DNA of 64,000 nt from Lentzea albidocapillata (GCF_000719115.1 NZ_JOEA01000013.1:248001-312000); one strand, 5' to 3'. Shown: positions 27,790 to 40,756, counted from the first letter of the stretch. The notes: generated by a model not told the origin, from the sequence alone. Translations and numbers: made by a program.

Positions 27790-29448
27790 ATGACAGGGTT
27801 CAACCGGCGTTCTTTCCTCCTGGCGATGGGGGTGGGCGCCGCAGGCGTGCCGCTCCTGGACCGCCAAGCGTTTGCGTCGACCGCGGGCACGACGCTCGAC
27901 GTCACGGCCACGCCGATCGGCACCAGCGGTTACCGCAGGCTCGCCGCAGGGCCGGGCTGGCCGACGGTCGTGCGCGGCGACCTCGTCCAGGCCAAGGCGA
28001 ACCGGGAGGCCAGGCGCCAGGCGCTCACCAGCTTCGTGCAGTTCAGCGACATGCACATCTGCGACGCGCAGAGCCCGCTCCGGTTCGAGTACCTGCATCC
28101 GATCATGGGCTCCAGCGCGCACCGGCCGCAGGAGGCGCTGACTACGCAGGGCTCGACGAGCCTCGTCCGCCGGGTCAACGCCGTCAGGAACGGTCCGCTG
28201 ACCGGCAGGCCGTTCGACTTCCTCATGACGACCGGTGACAACACGGACAACCACGAGAACATCGAGCTGGACTGGTTCCTCACGATCCTCAACGGCGGCC
28301 GCATCACGCCGAACACCGGCGACTCGCGGTACGAGGGCGTGCAGAACGCCGGCATCAGCACGTTCTGGCAGCCGGACCTGAGCGGCGGCGACGACTACAA
28401 GGCCGCCGGGTTCCCGCAGCTCCGTGGTCTGCTCGACGCGGCGGTCCGCGAGTTCACCAGCCCCGGTCTGGACATCCCCTGGTACTCCACGATCGGCAAC
28501 CACGACGACAGCGTGGTCGGCGCGCTGCCGGACGGACTGCTCGACAGCTGGTACACCGGCCGCAAGAAGATCGTCGGGTTCGGTGATCCCGTGCAGAACG
28601 CGAAGGTCGCGCAGGCGTTCAGGGACCCCAAAGCCATTCCGGAAGCGATGGCCATTCTCGCGAGTGGTGGCGTCGTCCGGACCGTGACGCCGGACAGTCG
28701 GCGCAGGCTGTTCAGCACCGGTGAGTACGTGCGCAAGCATCTGCCGACGGGCGGACACGGTTACACGGAAGCCAACGCGGACGGCGTCGACGTCTTCTAC
28801 ACATTCCGGATGGCGCCCGGTGTCACCGGCATCAGCATGGACACCACGAACCTCGCAGGGTTCTCCACGGGCTCCATCGGGCTGCATCAGCTCAACTGGA
28901 TCGAGAAGACCCTCAAGCGCAACAGTTCGCTTTACTACGACTGGCTCGGCCTGCCGCAGCGGCAGGACGTCACCGATGAGTTGTTCGTGCTGTTCAGCCA
29001 CCACACGAGCACGACGATGGGCAACGTGCTGCCGGACAAGCGCCGCCCGTTGGACCCGCGCATGAACGGCGACGCGTTGCTCAACCTGCTGCACCGCTTC
29101 CCGAACGTGCTGGCGTGGGTCAACGGCCACACGCACCGCAACGTGATCACCCCGCACCGGCACGACACGCCGTCACGGAGCTTCTGGGAGATCAACACCG
29201 CCGCGCACGCCGACTACCCTCAGCACGCCCGCGTGATCGAGGTTGCGGACAACGGTGATGGCACGTTGTCGCTGTTCACGACGTTGCTCGAGGCGGACGC
29301 GCCGTACCGGGTCGACTACGACGACCGGACCGACACGGGGCTCGCCAGCCTGTGCCGGGAGTTCACCTACAACGACATCCATTCGCGGACGAACCCGCTG
29401 GGCACGCCGCTCGACCGGAACACGGAACTGCTCGTCAGCGTGCGCTGA
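27790..29448 (+). CDS. Tat-exported metallophosphoesterase (TIGR03767 type)
   Basis: A 552-residue exported protein with a Tat signal (FNRRSFLLAMGVGAAGVPLL). Calcineurin-type metal motifs occur in order: FSDMHICDAQ, TTGDNTDN, IGNHDDSVVG, LFSHHTST and NGHTHRN. Length and order fit the TIGR03767 actinobacterial phosphatase family. The start is ATG with a GGGGGCGG before it. Substrate unknown. Confidence 0.88.
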   Translation: MTGFNRRSFLLAMGVGAAGVPLLDRQAFASTAGTTLDVTATPIGTSGYRRLAAGPGWPTVVRGDLVQAKANREARRQALTSFVQFSDMHICDAQSPLRFEYLHPIMGSSAHRPQEALTTQGSTSLVRRVNAVRNGPLTGRPFDFLMTTGDNTDNHENIELDWFLTILNGGRITPNTGDSRYEGVQNAGISTFWQPDLSGGDDYKAAGFPQLRGLLDAAVREFTSPGLDIPWYSTIGNHDDSVVGALPDGLLDSWYTGRKKIVGFGDPVQNAKVAQAFRDPKAIPEAMAILASGGVVRTVTPDSRRRLFSTGEYVRKHLPTGGHGYTEANADGVDVFYTFRMAPGVTGISMDTTNLAGFSTGSIGLHQLNWIEKTLKRNSSLYYDWLGLPQRQDVTDELFVLFSHHTSTTMGNVLPDKRRPLDPRMNGDALLNLLHRFPNVLAWVNGHTHRNVITPHRHDTPSRSFWEINTAAHADYPQHARVIEVADNGDGTLSLFTTLLEADAPYRVDYDDRTDTGLASLCREFTYNDIHSRTNPLGTPLDRNTELLVSVR

Positions 29449-29511
29449 CAGTGGGATGTCCCACACCCGGTGTGCGGTGATCAGGAATTTTGGCGGCTTA
29501 AGGTCGTTTAC

Positions 29512-32034
29512 GTGGCAGTGGACATCTCGCTATCCCCACCGCAGCCCCGTCCGAGTGCTGCGGCCATGCGGCGTGCGCTGCGCAGGGCCGCTGACGGTGC
29601 CGTGCTCGACGCGACGGAAGCCGCCGTGTTGCTGCACGCGCGTGAGGACGACCTGGACGCGTTGCTGACAGCGGCGGGCAAGGTGCGGGACGCGCACCTG
29701 CTCGCCGAGGGGCGTGCCGGGATCGTCACGTACAGCCGGTCGGTGTTCATCCCGCTGACGAGGCTGTGCCGGGACCGGTGCCACTACTGCACGTTCGCGA
29801 CCGTGCCGCACAAGCTGCCCGCCGCGTTCCTCGAACGCGACGAGGTGCTGGCGATCGCCCGCGCCGGCGCCGCGCAGGGGTGCAAGGAAGCCCTTTTCAC
29901 GCTGGGCGACCGGCCGGAGGACCGCTGGCCCGCCGCGAAGGAGTGGCTGGACGCGCGCGGCTACGAGTCCACTTTGGACTACGTGCGAGCCAGTGCCATC
30001 GCGGTGCTGGAGGAGACCGGGCTGCTGCCGCACCTCAACCCCGGCGTGCTGAGCTGGGAGGAGCTGACGCGGCTGCGGCCCGTCGCGTCCAGCATGGGCA
30101 TGATGCTCGAGACCACGGCCGAACGGCTGTGGAGCGAGAAGGGCGGCCCGCACTACGGCAGCCCCGACAAGGAACCGGCCGTCCGCCTGCGCGTCCTCAC
30201 CGACGCCGGCCGCGTGAACGTCCCGTTCACCACCGGAATCCTCATCGGCATCGGCGAGACCATCGCCGAGCGCGCCGAGTCGTTGCTCGCGATGCGTCAA
30301 ATCGCGAAGCAGTACGGGCACATCCAGGAAGTCATCATCCAGAACTTCCGCGCCAAGCCGGACACGGCGATGCGCGGCATGCCCGACGCCGACCTGACCG
30401 AGCTCGCCGCGACGATTGCCGTTGCGCGCCTTGTGATGCCGTCGACCGTGAGCGTGCAGGCCCCGCCGAACCTCGTCGGTGGCGAGTTCGATCTGATGCT
30501 GCGCGCGGGCGTCGACGACTGGGGCGGCGTCTCGCCGATCACGCCCGACCACGTGAACCCCGAGAAGCCGTGGCCGCAGGTCGACCAGCTCGCCGAGATC
30601 ACCAAAGAGGCCGGCTTTTCCTTGCAGGAACGGCTGAACGTCTACCCGCGCTACGTCCGCGCGGCGGCGGGGCAGTGGATCGACACCCGGCTCACCGCGC
30701 ACGTTTCCGCGCTGGCACTGGAGAACGGCCTCGCGAACCCGGACGCTCCCGTGACCGGCCGCGAGTGGCAGGAACCGGACGGCGGGCTCGACACGTTCGG
30801 ACGCGCGGACCTTCACACCGCGATCGACACCGAAGGCCGTACGAGCGACCGCCGCGGCGACTTCGACGAGGTCTACGGCGACTGGGACGAGCTGAAGGTT
30901 CCCGTTGCCCCGCAACGGCTTCCCGACGACGTCCAACGTGGACTGAAGATCGCCGCGAACGACCCGGCGGCGCTGCTCGGCGACACCGAGGCCGCGATGG
31001 CGTTGCTGACCGCGGACGGCGACGCGCTGGAGGAGATGGCCCGCCTCGCCGACGACCTGCGGCGCGAGGTGGTCGGCGACGACGTCACGTACGTGGTCAA
31101 CCGGAACATCAACTTCTCCAACGTCTGCTACGTCGGATGCCGCTTCTGCGCCTTCGCCCAGCGCGAGCGCGACGCGGACGCGTTCCGGTTGTCGGCCGAG
31201 GAGGTCGCCGACCGCGCGCAGGAGGCGTGGGACGACGGCGCCACCGAGGTCTGCATGCAGGGCGGCATCGACCCCAAACTGCCGGTGACCTACTACGCCG
31301 ACGTGGTGCGCGCGATCAAGAAGCGTCTGCCCGAGATGCACGTCCACGCGTTCAGCCCGATGGAGATCGTCTCCGCCGCGGCCAAGGCGGGCGTGAGTAT
31401 CCGTGACTGGCTCACGGAGCTGAAGGAAGCCGGTCTCGACACGATCCCCGGCACGGCGGCGGAGATCCTCGACGACGACGTGCGATGGGTGCTGACCAAG
31501 GGCAAGCTGCCGACCGCGACCTGGCTCGAAGTCGTCGGCACGGCCCATGAACTGGGCATTCGTTCATCGAGCACGATGATGTACGGCCACGTGGACCACC
31601 CCGGCCACTGGCTCACGCACTTCCGGGTGCTCGCGGACCTGCAGGACCGGACCGGCGGGCTCACCGAGTTCGTCGCGCTGCCGTTCGTGCACCGCAACGC
31701 CCCGATCTACCTGGCGGGAGTCGCCCGTCCCGGCCCGTCCCGCCGCGACAACCGGGCCGTGCACGCGTTCGCACGGCTGGCGCTGCACGGACGCGTCGAC
31801 AACATCCAGTGCTCCTGGGTGAAGCTCGGCGACGAGGGCACCGCGGAGATCCTCAACGGCGGCGCGAACGACATCGGCGGCACGTTGATGGAGGAGACCA
31901 TCAGCCGCATGGCAGGCTCCGAACACGGGTCGGCGCGCACTGTGAGTGAGCTTGAAACCCTGGCTTCACTAGCAGGGCGTAACGCCCGTCAGCGGACTAC
32001 GACATATGGGCGAGTGCGAACCGATCATCCGTGA
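29512..32034 (+). CDS. fbiC: FO synthase, fused CofG-CofH
   Basis: An 840-residue bifunctional radical-SAM enzyme that builds the deazaflavin FO of coenzyme F420 from tyrosine and a ribityl pyrimidine. The CofG half has the cluster motif CRDRCHYC (Cys86, 90, 93) and the CofH half CYVGCRFC (Cys539, 543, 546). The junction is near residue 465. GTG 29512 was chosen because an AAGG lies 9-10 nt upstream and homology begins within 20 residues. It stands 63 bp after the phosphoesterase gene. Confidence 0.96.
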   Translation: MAVDISLSPPQPRPSAAAMRRALRRAADGAVLDATEAAVLLHAREDDLDALLTAAGKVRDAHLLAEGRAGIVTYSRSVFIPLTRLCRDRCHYCTFATVPHKLPAAFLERDEVLAIARAGAAQGCKEALFTLGDRPEDRWPAAKEWLDARGYESTLDYVRASAIAVLEETGLLPHLNPGVLSWEELTRLRPVASSMGMMLETTAERLWSEKGGPHYGSPDKEPAVRLRVLTDAGRVNVPFTTGILIGIGETIAERAESLLAMRQIAKQYGHIQEVIIQNFRAKPDTAMRGMPDADLTELAATIAVARLVMPSTVSVQAPPNLVGGEFDLMLRAGVDDWGGVSPITPDHVNPEKPWPQVDQLAEITKEAGFSLQERLNVYPRYVRAAAGQWIDTRLTAHVSALALENGLANPDAPVTGREWQEPDGGLDTFGRADLHTAIDTEGRTSDRRGDFDEVYGDWDELKVPVAPQRLPDDVQRGLKIAANDPAALLGDTEAAMALLTADGDALEEMARLADDLRREVVGDDVTYVVNRNINFSNVCYVGCRFCAFAQRERDADAFRLSAEEVADRAQEAWDDGATEVCMQGGIDPKLPVTYYADVVRAIKKRLPEMHVHAFSPMEIVSAAAKAGVSIRDWLTELKEAGLDTIPGTAAEILDDDVRWVLTKGKLPTATWLEVVGTAHELGIRSSSTMMYGHVDHPGHWLTHFRVLADLQDRTGGLTEFVALPFVHRNAPIYLAGVARPGPSRRDNRAVHAFARLALHGRVDNIQCSWVKLGDEGTAEILNGGANDIGGTLMEETISRMAGSEHGSARTVSELETLASLAGRNARQRTTTYGRVRTDHP

Positions 32035-32148
32035 CCGATAGTCTGATTTGGCGCATAGACGCTACCGGCCACCGGTAGCTTGGCGGCCAATCAGTCAGCA
32101 AGGTTCACCCGTTCCGGGGTGAGTCTGTGCCTTGGGGAGGCTCGGCAA

Positions 32149-32349
32149 GTGCACGGCATGAGTCTGGTTCTGAGCGCGGCGGTCGAGAGCAGCATGACCG
32201 GTACCGCTGCTGGTCCCGTGGGTCTGATCGCGGTCACCGCGGGCGTGGGTGGTCTGGTGTACGGCCTGGTGAAGCGGCGCAAGCCGGCTCCCGTCGTGGC
32301 TGCCAACCAGCGCATCGACCTGGTCCAGCAGGACACCGCGCACAACTGA
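32149..32349 (+). CDS. small single-pass membrane protein
   Basis: A 66-residue protein with one hydrophobic helix (GPVGLIAVTAGVGGLVYGLV) and a basic segment after it (KRRKPAP). GGGGAGG lies 9 nt before GTG 32149; ATG 32158 is the alternative. I do not recognise a family. It is 27 bp ahead of trpS. Confidence 0.65.
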   Translation: MHGMSLVLSAAVESSMTGTAAGPVGLIAVTAGVGGLVYGLVKRRKPAPVVAANQRIDLVQQDTAHN

Positions 32350-33402
<1,053 letters not shown>

Positions 33403-33426
33403 TGCACTTGCACTAGCGTTTCGCAC

Positions 33427-34413
33427 GTGGACAAGTGGCGGCGGAAGTACGCGTGGCTCGACCACATCATGCTGGCCTACGAGCGCTTCACCGAGCGGTA
33501 CGGCACGCACTACGCCGCCGCGGTGACGTACTTCAGCGTGCTGTCGCTCGTGCCGATCCTGATGATCGGTTTCGCGGTCGCCGGTTTTGTGCTGCAGTCG
33601 CAGCCGGACCTGCTGGCCGACCTGCGCGGGGCCATCGCCGAGGCGGTGCCGGACAAGCAGCTCAGCGAGCAGGTCAACGAGGCCGTGAACACCGCCCTGG
33701 AGTCCAAGGGCACGGTCGGCATCATCGGTCTGCTCGGCGCCGCGTACTCCGGCCTCGGCTGGATGGGCAACCTCCGCGACGCCCTGACCGCGCAGTGGGG
33801 TCACGCCAAGGAGAACCTGCCGTTCTTCGGCACGCTGTGGCGCGACCTGCTGGCGTTGATCGGCCTGGGCCTGGCGATCCTGCTGTCGTTCGGCATCACG
33901 GCGCTCGGCACCGGCTTCGCGGAGCAGGTCCTGGAGTGGCTGGGACTGGAGAACGCCGGCTGGGCGCACGTCCTGCTGCGCATCGGCACGATCGTCCTGT
34001 CGCTGGTCGCGAACTGGTTGGTGTTCCTGTGGGTGCTCGCGCGCCTGCCGCGCAAACCCGTGAGCTGGCGTTCGGCGCTGCGCGGGGCACTCGCGGGCGC
34101 GATCGGCTTCGAGGTGCTGAAACAGGCCGCCACGATCTTCCTGTCGTTCACGACGAAGTCGCCGACCTCGGCCGCGTTCGGGTCGGTGATCGGTGTGCTG
34201 GTGTTCGCGAACCTCGTGGCGCAGTTCATCCTGTTCATCACGGCCTGGACGGCCACGGCCAAGGAGAACCGCGAGCCGGAGGTCGTCCAGGCACCGCCGC
34301 CCGCGGTGATCTCGCCCGTGGTGGAGATGCGGTCCGGACCCTCGCCGTCGTTGATGCTCGGTGCTGGAGCGGTGGTCGGCGCGGTGCTCGGCCTTCGTTG
34401 GCGCCGCAAGTAG
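33427..34413 (+). CDS. YihY/YhjD-family inner membrane protein
   Basis: A 328-residue membrane protein with six or seven helices and the YihY hallmark THYAAAVTYFSVLSLVPILM near residue 30. LGWMGNLRDALTAQWG and WLVFLWVLARLPRKPVSWRSA are typical of the YhjD branch seen next to trpS in actinomycetes. It was once linked to RNase BN, but that role was withdrawn. It starts 24 bp after trpS. The last 60 residues hold a Pro-rich linker and a final helix. Confidence 0.87.
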   Translation: MDKWRRKYAWLDHIMLAYERFTERYGTHYAAAVTYFSVLSLVPILMIGFAVAGFVLQSQPDLLADLRGAIAEAVPDKQLSEQVNEAVNTALESKGTVGIIGLLGAAYSGLGWMGNLRDALTAQWGHAKENLPFFGTLWRDLLALIGLGLAILLSFGITALGTGFAEQVLEWLGLENAGWAHVLLRIGTIVLSLVANWLVFLWVLARLPRKPVSWRSALRGALAGAIGFEVLKQAATIFLSFTTKSPTSAAFGSVIGVLVFANLVAQFILFITAWTATAKENREPEVVQAPPPAVISPVVEMRSGPSPSLMLGAGAVVGAVLGLRWRRK

Positions 34414-34428
34414 CGTGCAGAACGCGAA

Positions 34429-34456
34429 CGGCCCCAGCGCGCGTGCGCTGGGGCCG
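34429..34456. terminator. convergent terminator, yihY-like / carboxypeptidase
   Basis: A 12-bp perfect stem, CGGCCCCAGCGC with its complement, and a 4-nt loop (GCGT), placed in the 57-bp gap between the two convergent genes. A short T-rich stretch follows on the + strand. Confidence 0.85.
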
Positions 34457-34470
34457 TCGTCTTTGGTGCC

Positions 34471-35727
34471 TCAGACGCCCTGTGCCGCCTGCCGGCGTGC
34501 CCGCGCGGCCTTGGCGCGCTTGCTGCGGATGAAGAGCAGGAGCCCGGCCAGCAGGCCGATGCCCGCCACGGCCGTGATCGGCAGGCCGACGGTGCCGAAC
34601 GCGGTGGGCGTGGGGCGGCCCGTGCGCGAGTCGACGGCGGCTGCGTCGTCCTGGGTGCCGGTGCTCTGCGTGGGAACGACGTTCTGCTTCGGCTGCGGGG
34701 CACCGTCGACGAGCTTGCCCACGCCGCCGGGGCCCATGGCGAAGCCGTAGTCGAGCAGCTTCGCGGCCTGGGCGTCGATGCGCGTGGGCGTCTGCTGGCC
34801 GCGCAGCAACGCCACGACGAGACGGCGGCCGTTGCGTTCCGCCGCGCCCACGTAGGTGTGCTGCGAGTCGTCGGTGAAGCCGGTCTTGCCGCCGAGCGCG
34901 CCCTGGTAGTTCTGGAGCAGGCGGTTGTCGTTCTGCAGCATGATCGTGCCGCCGTTGCGGCCGGGGAACTGCGACTGCTGCAGCTTGATGGCCTGCGCGA
35001 ACTCGTCGTACTTCATCGCGCCGCGGAAGATCAGGGCGACGTCGTAGGCCGAGGTGCTGGTGCCGGGACCGTCGAGGCCAGACGGGGTCACGGCGCGGGT
35101 GTCGAGGGCGCCGAGCTCCTTGGCCATGGCGTTCATCTTGCGCAGGGCGTTCGGCACGCCGCCGAGCTGACGGGCCAGTGTGTGCGCCACGTCGTTGCCC
35201 GAGGTGAGCAACAGGCCGTGCAGCAGCTGGCGGACCGTGTACTGGCCGCCGTCCTTCAGTCCGACGCAGGTGCATTCCTGCTGGGTGTCCTCGGCGCTGG
35301 CGGTGACGACGTGGTCGCCACGCAGTTCCTTGGCGACGACCATCGCGAGCAGCACCTTGATGATGCTGGCGGGGCGCTGACGGCCGTGCGGGTCGTACGC
35401 GGCGATGACGGCGCCGCTGTCCATGTCCGCGAGCAGCCACGAGGCCGCGGTGATGCCACTGGGCGGTTGCGCCGAGTTCGGCGGCAGGATCAGGCCGCAC
35501 TCGCCGAGCCGGTCACCGCCGATGGGCTTCTCCGGCACCTCGAGCGCGGTCGGGGCCTTCTGGCCCGGCGCCGGCTGCTCGGACGTGTCCACCGGTGGCG
35601 GCGGGGTCTCGCGGTTCGCGCACTGTGCCGAGCCGGCGGCCTGTTGTGCGGTGCCGGTCGGTGCGGCGAACGCGGCTGTGGCCGTTGCGAGGACCAGGGC
35701 GACGATGAGCCGTTTTGGGAAGGGCAC
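34471..35727 (-). CDS. D-alanyl-D-alanine carboxypeptidase (S11 family)
   Basis: A 418-residue exported penicillin-binding enzyme that trims the terminal D-Ala of peptidoglycan. The signal peptide ends at AFAA. The catalytic motifs are SIIK (Ser121, Lys124), SGN (176-178) and KTG (281-283). A C-terminal helix (IGLLAGLLLFIRS) with a basic tail anchors it in the membrane. Residues 36-90 are Pro-rich. It is the neighbour of the SCO4848-type gene, as in Streptomyces. Confidence 0.93.
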   Translation of the reverse strand: MPFPKRLIVALVLATATAAFAAPTGTAQQAAGSAQCANRETPPPPVDTSEQPAPGQKAPTALEVPEKPIGGDRLGECGLILPPNSAQPPSGITAASWLLADMDSGAVIAAYDPHGRQRPASIIKVLLAMVVAKELRGDHVVTASAEDTQQECTCVGLKDGGQYTVRQLLHGLLLTSGNDVAHTLARQLGGVPNALRKMNAMAKELGALDTRAVTPSGLDGPGTSTSAYDVALIFRGAMKYDEFAQAIKLQQSQFPGRNGGTIMLQNDNRLLQNYQGALGGKTGFTDDSQHTYVGAAERNGRRLVVALLRGQQTPTRIDAQAAKLLDYGFAMGPGGVGKLVDGAPQPKQNVVPTQSTGTQDDAAAVDSRTGRPTPTAFGTVGLPITAVAGIGLLAGLLLFIRSKRAKAARARRQAAQGV

Positions 35728-35788
35728 ACGTTCAGGCTATCCACCCCCGTTTAGCCGCTTGCACGCACCACGTCTGATACTGGTGAAC

Positions 35789-36016
35789 GTGAAGCTCTCG
35801 CGCCCGATGTCACTCTTCCTGGTGGCTTTCGGAGTGTGGTCGTGGGTGATCTGGCCCACGTTCCTGAAGAACATCTGGAAGGACCCACGTTCGTTTAGCG
35901 ACGGACCTACCGCCTTCTTCACGGTGCACCTGGTGCTCGTGATCGCCTCGCTCGTGTTCGGCACCGTCATCGGCGTGCTGGGCGTGCGGGGTTTCCTGGC
36001 CACTCGACGTCGATAG
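35789..36016 (+). CDS. SCO4848-family membrane protein
   Basis: A 75-residue protein with two helices (MSLFLVAFGVWSWVIWPTFL; FFTVHLVLVIASLVFGTVIG) and the conserved KLSRPMS start and DGPTAFF turn of the SCO4848 family. Its function is unknown. GTG 35783 is an alternative start two codons earlier. It is divergent from the carboxypeptidase gene. Confidence 0.82.
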   Translation: MKLSRPMSLFLVAFGVWSWVIWPTFLKNIWKDPRSFSDGPTAFFTVHLVLVIASLVFGTVIGVLGVRGFLATRRR

Positions 36017-36024
36017 GAAAAGCT

Positions 36025-36375
36025 GTGGAGTTCGTACGCCTGCTGCTGGTGTTCCTGCACCTGCTCGGCATGGGCATGCTGGTCGCGATGATCATGTTGC
36101 AGGCCAGGGCCGGCAAGGACGCGCCGGTCAACAAGGGCTGGCTGCACGGTGCGGCCTTGCAGTTGCTCACCGGTGTCGCGCTGGTCGGCATCGACCCGCT
36201 GGTCGACTCGGTGAAGTACGACCACATCAAGATCGGCGTGAAGCTGCTGGTCGTCGTCGCCATCGCCGTCGTCGTGGCGATCAACGTCAACAAGCCCAAG
36301 GCCCCGTCCTGGCTGCTGCCGACGGCCGCTTCACTGGTCGTCCTGAACGTGGGTGTCGCGGTCTTCTGGACCTGA
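36025..36375 (+). CDS. small integral membrane protein
   Basis: A 116-residue protein with four helices (VRLLLVFLHLLGMGMLVAMI; LLTGVALVGID; LLVVVAIAVVVAINV; AASLVVLNVGVAVFW). The family is not recognised, though this gene often follows SCO4848-type genes. GTG start with AGGAAAA before it, 8 bp after the previous gene, so one transcript is likely. Confidence 0.72.
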   Translation: MEFVRLLLVFLHLLGMGMLVAMIMLQARAGKDAPVNKGWLHGAALQLLTGVALVGIDPLVDSVKYDHIKIGVKLLVVVAIAVVVAINVNKPKAPSWLLPTAASLVVLNVGVAVFWT

Positions 36376-36458
36376 TCGGGGGATGTCGCCCGCACTGCCG
36401 GGTGACGTAGGGGCGCTTTTCGCACCAGGTGTTGTACCTGCGCGCAACCATCCGTGGC

Positions 36459-37049
36459 ATGTCACGTATCGCCTATATCGGTGTGCTCACCGCCGGGGCA
36501 GTGTTGACGCTCGTCTCGCTGCACGGTGCCGCCCCGGAGGCCTCGGCCTCCGGGGATGGCCAGGTGTGCGCCGCTGCGTGGTGCCCGAAGGAACGGCCGG
36601 GATGGCGCGTGCCGTCGCCGCGAGGTGAAGAGCCTCCGACGTCGACCACGACCACCCCGCCGACGACGACCACCACGCCGTGCACGACCACGACCACCAC
36701 CCCCTACACGACCACCACGACGACGCCACCGGTGACCACCACCACGACGTCGTCCTCTACGACAACGACCCCGCCGACGTCGACCTCGACCACGACGTCG
36801 ACCACCACCTCGACGACGTCGTCCACGACGACGCCGCCGGTGACGACGACCACCACGTCGAAGATCACCACTCCGCCGACGACGCCACCGGTGACCACCA
36901 CCTCGGTCACGCCCGTGGTCCACCAGGAAAACCGCCTGGCCAACACCGGCGCCTCGACCACGTGGATGCTGCTGCTCGGCGTCCTGCTCCTGGTCGGCGG
37001 CACGGCTCTGATGCTGCTCGACCGCGCCAGGCGACTGCCCCGGCGCTGA
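36459..37049 (+). CDS. LANTG cell-wall-anchored, Thr-rich protein
   Basis: A 196-residue exported protein: signal peptide (RIAYIGVLTAGAVLTLVSLH, cut near ASA), a short Cys-containing head (QVCAAAWCPK), about 95 residues of nearly pure Thr with Pro/Ser/Val, then LANTG, a hydrophobic helix and the basic tail RARRLPRR. This is a sortase class E substrate (LAxTG). The Thr-rich stalk is a likely O-mannosylation site. ATG 36459 gives the cleanest signal peptide; GTG 36429 is possible. Confidence 0.83.
   Translation: MSRIAYIGVLTAGAVLTLVSLHGAAPEASASGDGQVCAAAWCPKERPGWRVPSPRGEEPPTSTTTTPPTTTTTPCTTTTTTPYTTTTTTPPVTTTTTSSSTTTTPPTSTSTTTSTTTSTTSSTTTPPVTTTTTSKITTPPTTPPVTTTSVTPVVHQENRLANTGASTTWMLLLGVLLLVGGTALMLLDRARRLPRR
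36633..36903 (+). repeat. Thr/Pro-codon low-complexity tract
   Basis: A run of ACC/ACG Thr codons mixed with CCG Pro codons codes for the stalk of the LANTG protein. The same bases create long Val/Gly-rich open frames on the other strand, which are not genes. Confidence 0.85.
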
Positions 37050-37088
37050 CCGCCGAAAACTGTCGGTGCTCCTCGTCACACTGATGAC

Positions 37089-38003
37089 GTGCGAATCGAA
37101 CACCTGCGCGAACGCAGCGATCTCGGCGTCATCAGTGCCGGCACCCTGAAGTCACTGGGTGTCGGCAACCCGTGGCGGAGGTGCGCCTCGGGCGGGCCGT
37201 GGCAGCGCATGTACCCAGGTGTGGTGCTGCTGCACAACGGCCCGCCCACCCCGGACCAACAGCTGACCGCGGCCCTCCTGCGCGCAGGCCCAGGAGCCGT
37301 GGTCACCGGGGCGGAGGCCTGTCGTCGCCACGGCCTGCCCGCCGGTGCCCAGGAAATCCACCTGCTGGTGCCAGGCACGGCACGAGGCAGCGGCACGCTG
37401 GTCCTGGAACGAGCCTCACCCGTACCCGCCTCGTCCGACGTGGGCGGCTTTCCGGTGGTGTCCGCGGCCAGAGCCGTGGTGGACGCCTGCCGCTTCATGC
37501 GCTCCGCGGACGAGGCCACCGCACTCATCGCCGCCGCCATCCAACGAGGCCGCTGCACGCCCGCAGACCGCCAGGCGGAGGCCCGCACGAACCGCTTCGG
37601 CACGAAGCTCGTCCGAGCCGTTCTGAAGGAGTTGGGTCGCGCGGAATCGGTGGCGGAACGGGACGCCAGACGTCTGTCCCGCAGGATCCGTCTGACCACA
37701 CCGCACTGGAACGCCACGATCGCCGGTCCCGACGGCGTCATCATCGGCAGACCCGATGCCTGGTACGACGCCGTGGGCCTGGCCTGGGAGATCGACTCCC
37801 GCGCGTTCCACTACGGCCCGCGCGACTACGAACGCACCCTCGCCCGCAACAGCCGTTACGCGGCAGCGGGAATCCTTGTGGTGCAGACGCTGCCGACGCG
37901 CCTGCGCGACAACCCGGACGCGGTGGCGCGCGAGCTCAAGGCGGCGCATCGGGCGGCCGCCGCCAGACCGCGTCCGCCGGTGCACATCGTGGAGGTGACC
38001 TGA
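37089..38003 (+). CDS. AbiEi-like / DUF559-type nuclease-fold protein
   Basis: A 304-residue soluble protein. The first 170 residues resemble the AbiEi antitoxin-type fold (SLGVGNPWRRCASGGPWQRM, ACRRHGLPAGAQEIHLLVP, FPVVSAARAVVDACRFMRS). The C-terminal third resembles a PD-(D/E)xK or Vsr-like fold (IIGRPDAWYDAVGLAWEIDS, then RNSRYAAAGILVV). Such proteins are numerous in actinomycete genomes and have no set role. No AbiEii toxin partner lies next to it. GTG start. Confidence 0.6.
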   Translation: MRIEHLRERSDLGVISAGTLKSLGVGNPWRRCASGGPWQRMYPGVVLLHNGPPTPDQQLTAALLRAGPGAVVTGAEACRRHGLPAGAQEIHLLVPGTARGSGTLVLERASPVPASSDVGGFPVVSAARAVVDACRFMRSADEATALIAAAIQRGRCTPADRQAEARTNRFGTKLVRAVLKELGRAESVAERDARRLSRRIRLTTPHWNATIAGPDGVIIGRPDAWYDAVGLAWEIDSRAFHYGPRDYERTLARNSRYAAAGILVVQTLPTRLRDNPDAVARELKAAHRAAAARPRPPVHIVEVT

Positions 38004-38146
38004 GCAACCACGCGCTGTTCCGTCATGACCCACGCGCCCACCCCGGCAAGGTGACCGCACGCCCGGAACGCGACCCACCACGCTGGAACGCGACCAACCA
38101 ACGAAACCCGACCCGCTCACGCCCAAGGGATCATCCCCGCCAACGA

Positions 38147-38183
38147 CGAGGCGCCGCGCCCCCAGCGGGAACGCGGCGCCTCG
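38147..38183 (-). terminator. terminator after sdhB
   Basis: A 12-bp perfect stem, CGAGGCGCCGCG with its complement, and a 13-nt loop, 14 bp beyond the sdhB stop. It ends the leftward sdhCDAB transcript. Confidence 0.8.
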
Positions 38184-38197
38184 AAAAGCAGCAAAAC

Positions 38198-38979
38198 TCA
38201 GACGCGCTTGAACAGCAGCGCGCGCTTCACTTCCTGGATCGCCTTCGTCACCTGGATGCCACGCGGGCACGCGTCGGTGCAGTTGAAGGTGGTCCGGCAC
38301 CGCCACACGCCGTCGATGTCGTTGAGGATGTCGAGCCGCTCCTCAGCGCCCTCGTCACGCGAGTCGAAGATGAACCGGTGCGCGTTCACAATCGCCGCCG
38401 GGCCGAAGTACGAGCCCTCGGTCCAGTAGACCGGGCAGGAGGTGGTGCAGCAGGCGCACAGGATGCACTTCGTCGTGTCGTCGAACCGTTCGCGGTCGGC
38501 GGCGGACTGGATGCGCTCGCGCGTCGGCTCGTTGCCGTAGGTCACGAGGTACGGCTTGACCGCGCGGAACGCCTCGAAGAAGGGTTCCATGTCGACGAGC
38601 AGGTCCTTGTGCACCGGCAGGCCCTTGATGGGCTCGATGGTGATCGTGGTGTGCTTGTCGCCCTTTTCGAGCAGGTCCTTCAGCAGCACCTTGCACGCCA
38701 GGCGGTTCACGCCGTTGATGCGCATGGCGTCCGAGCCGCAGATGCCGTGTGCACAGGAACGCCGGAAGGTCAGCGTGCCGTCGACGTACCACTTGATGTG
38801 GTGCAGCAGGTTCAGCACGCGGTCCGACGGGAGCGCCGGGATGTCGAACGAGTCCCAGCGCGGCTCGTCATCGATCTCCGGGTTGAACCGGCGGATCTTG
38901 ACGGTGACCGTGACAGCGCCGTCCGGAACGGGCGGCTGGGAGCCGCGCGAGCCTGCAGTGGTTTCAGCGGTGGCGGTCA

Positions 38980-38980
<1 letters not shown>
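38198..38980 (-). CDS. sdhB: succinate dehydrogenase iron-sulfur subunit
   Basis: A 260-residue subunit carrying three Fe-S clusters between SdhA and the membrane. The 2Fe-2S ligands lie in RRSCAHGICGSDAM and downstream CK; the 4Fe-4S and 3Fe-4S ligands in CILCACCTTSCP and CRTTFNCTDACPRG. Its ATG shares one base with the sdhA stop (TGATG). Last gene of the operon. Confidence 0.97.
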
Positions 38981-40734
<1,754 letters not shown>

Positions 40735-40756
40735 TGTGGTGGGCTCCCCGCGCGGG

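Noticed and set aside
36633..36903. Val/Gly-rich open frames opposite the Thr-rich stalk, similar to long low-complexity proteins
   Set aside because: They are the reverse reading of Thr codons; the plus-strand frame has a signal peptide and LANTG anchor, so it is the real gene.
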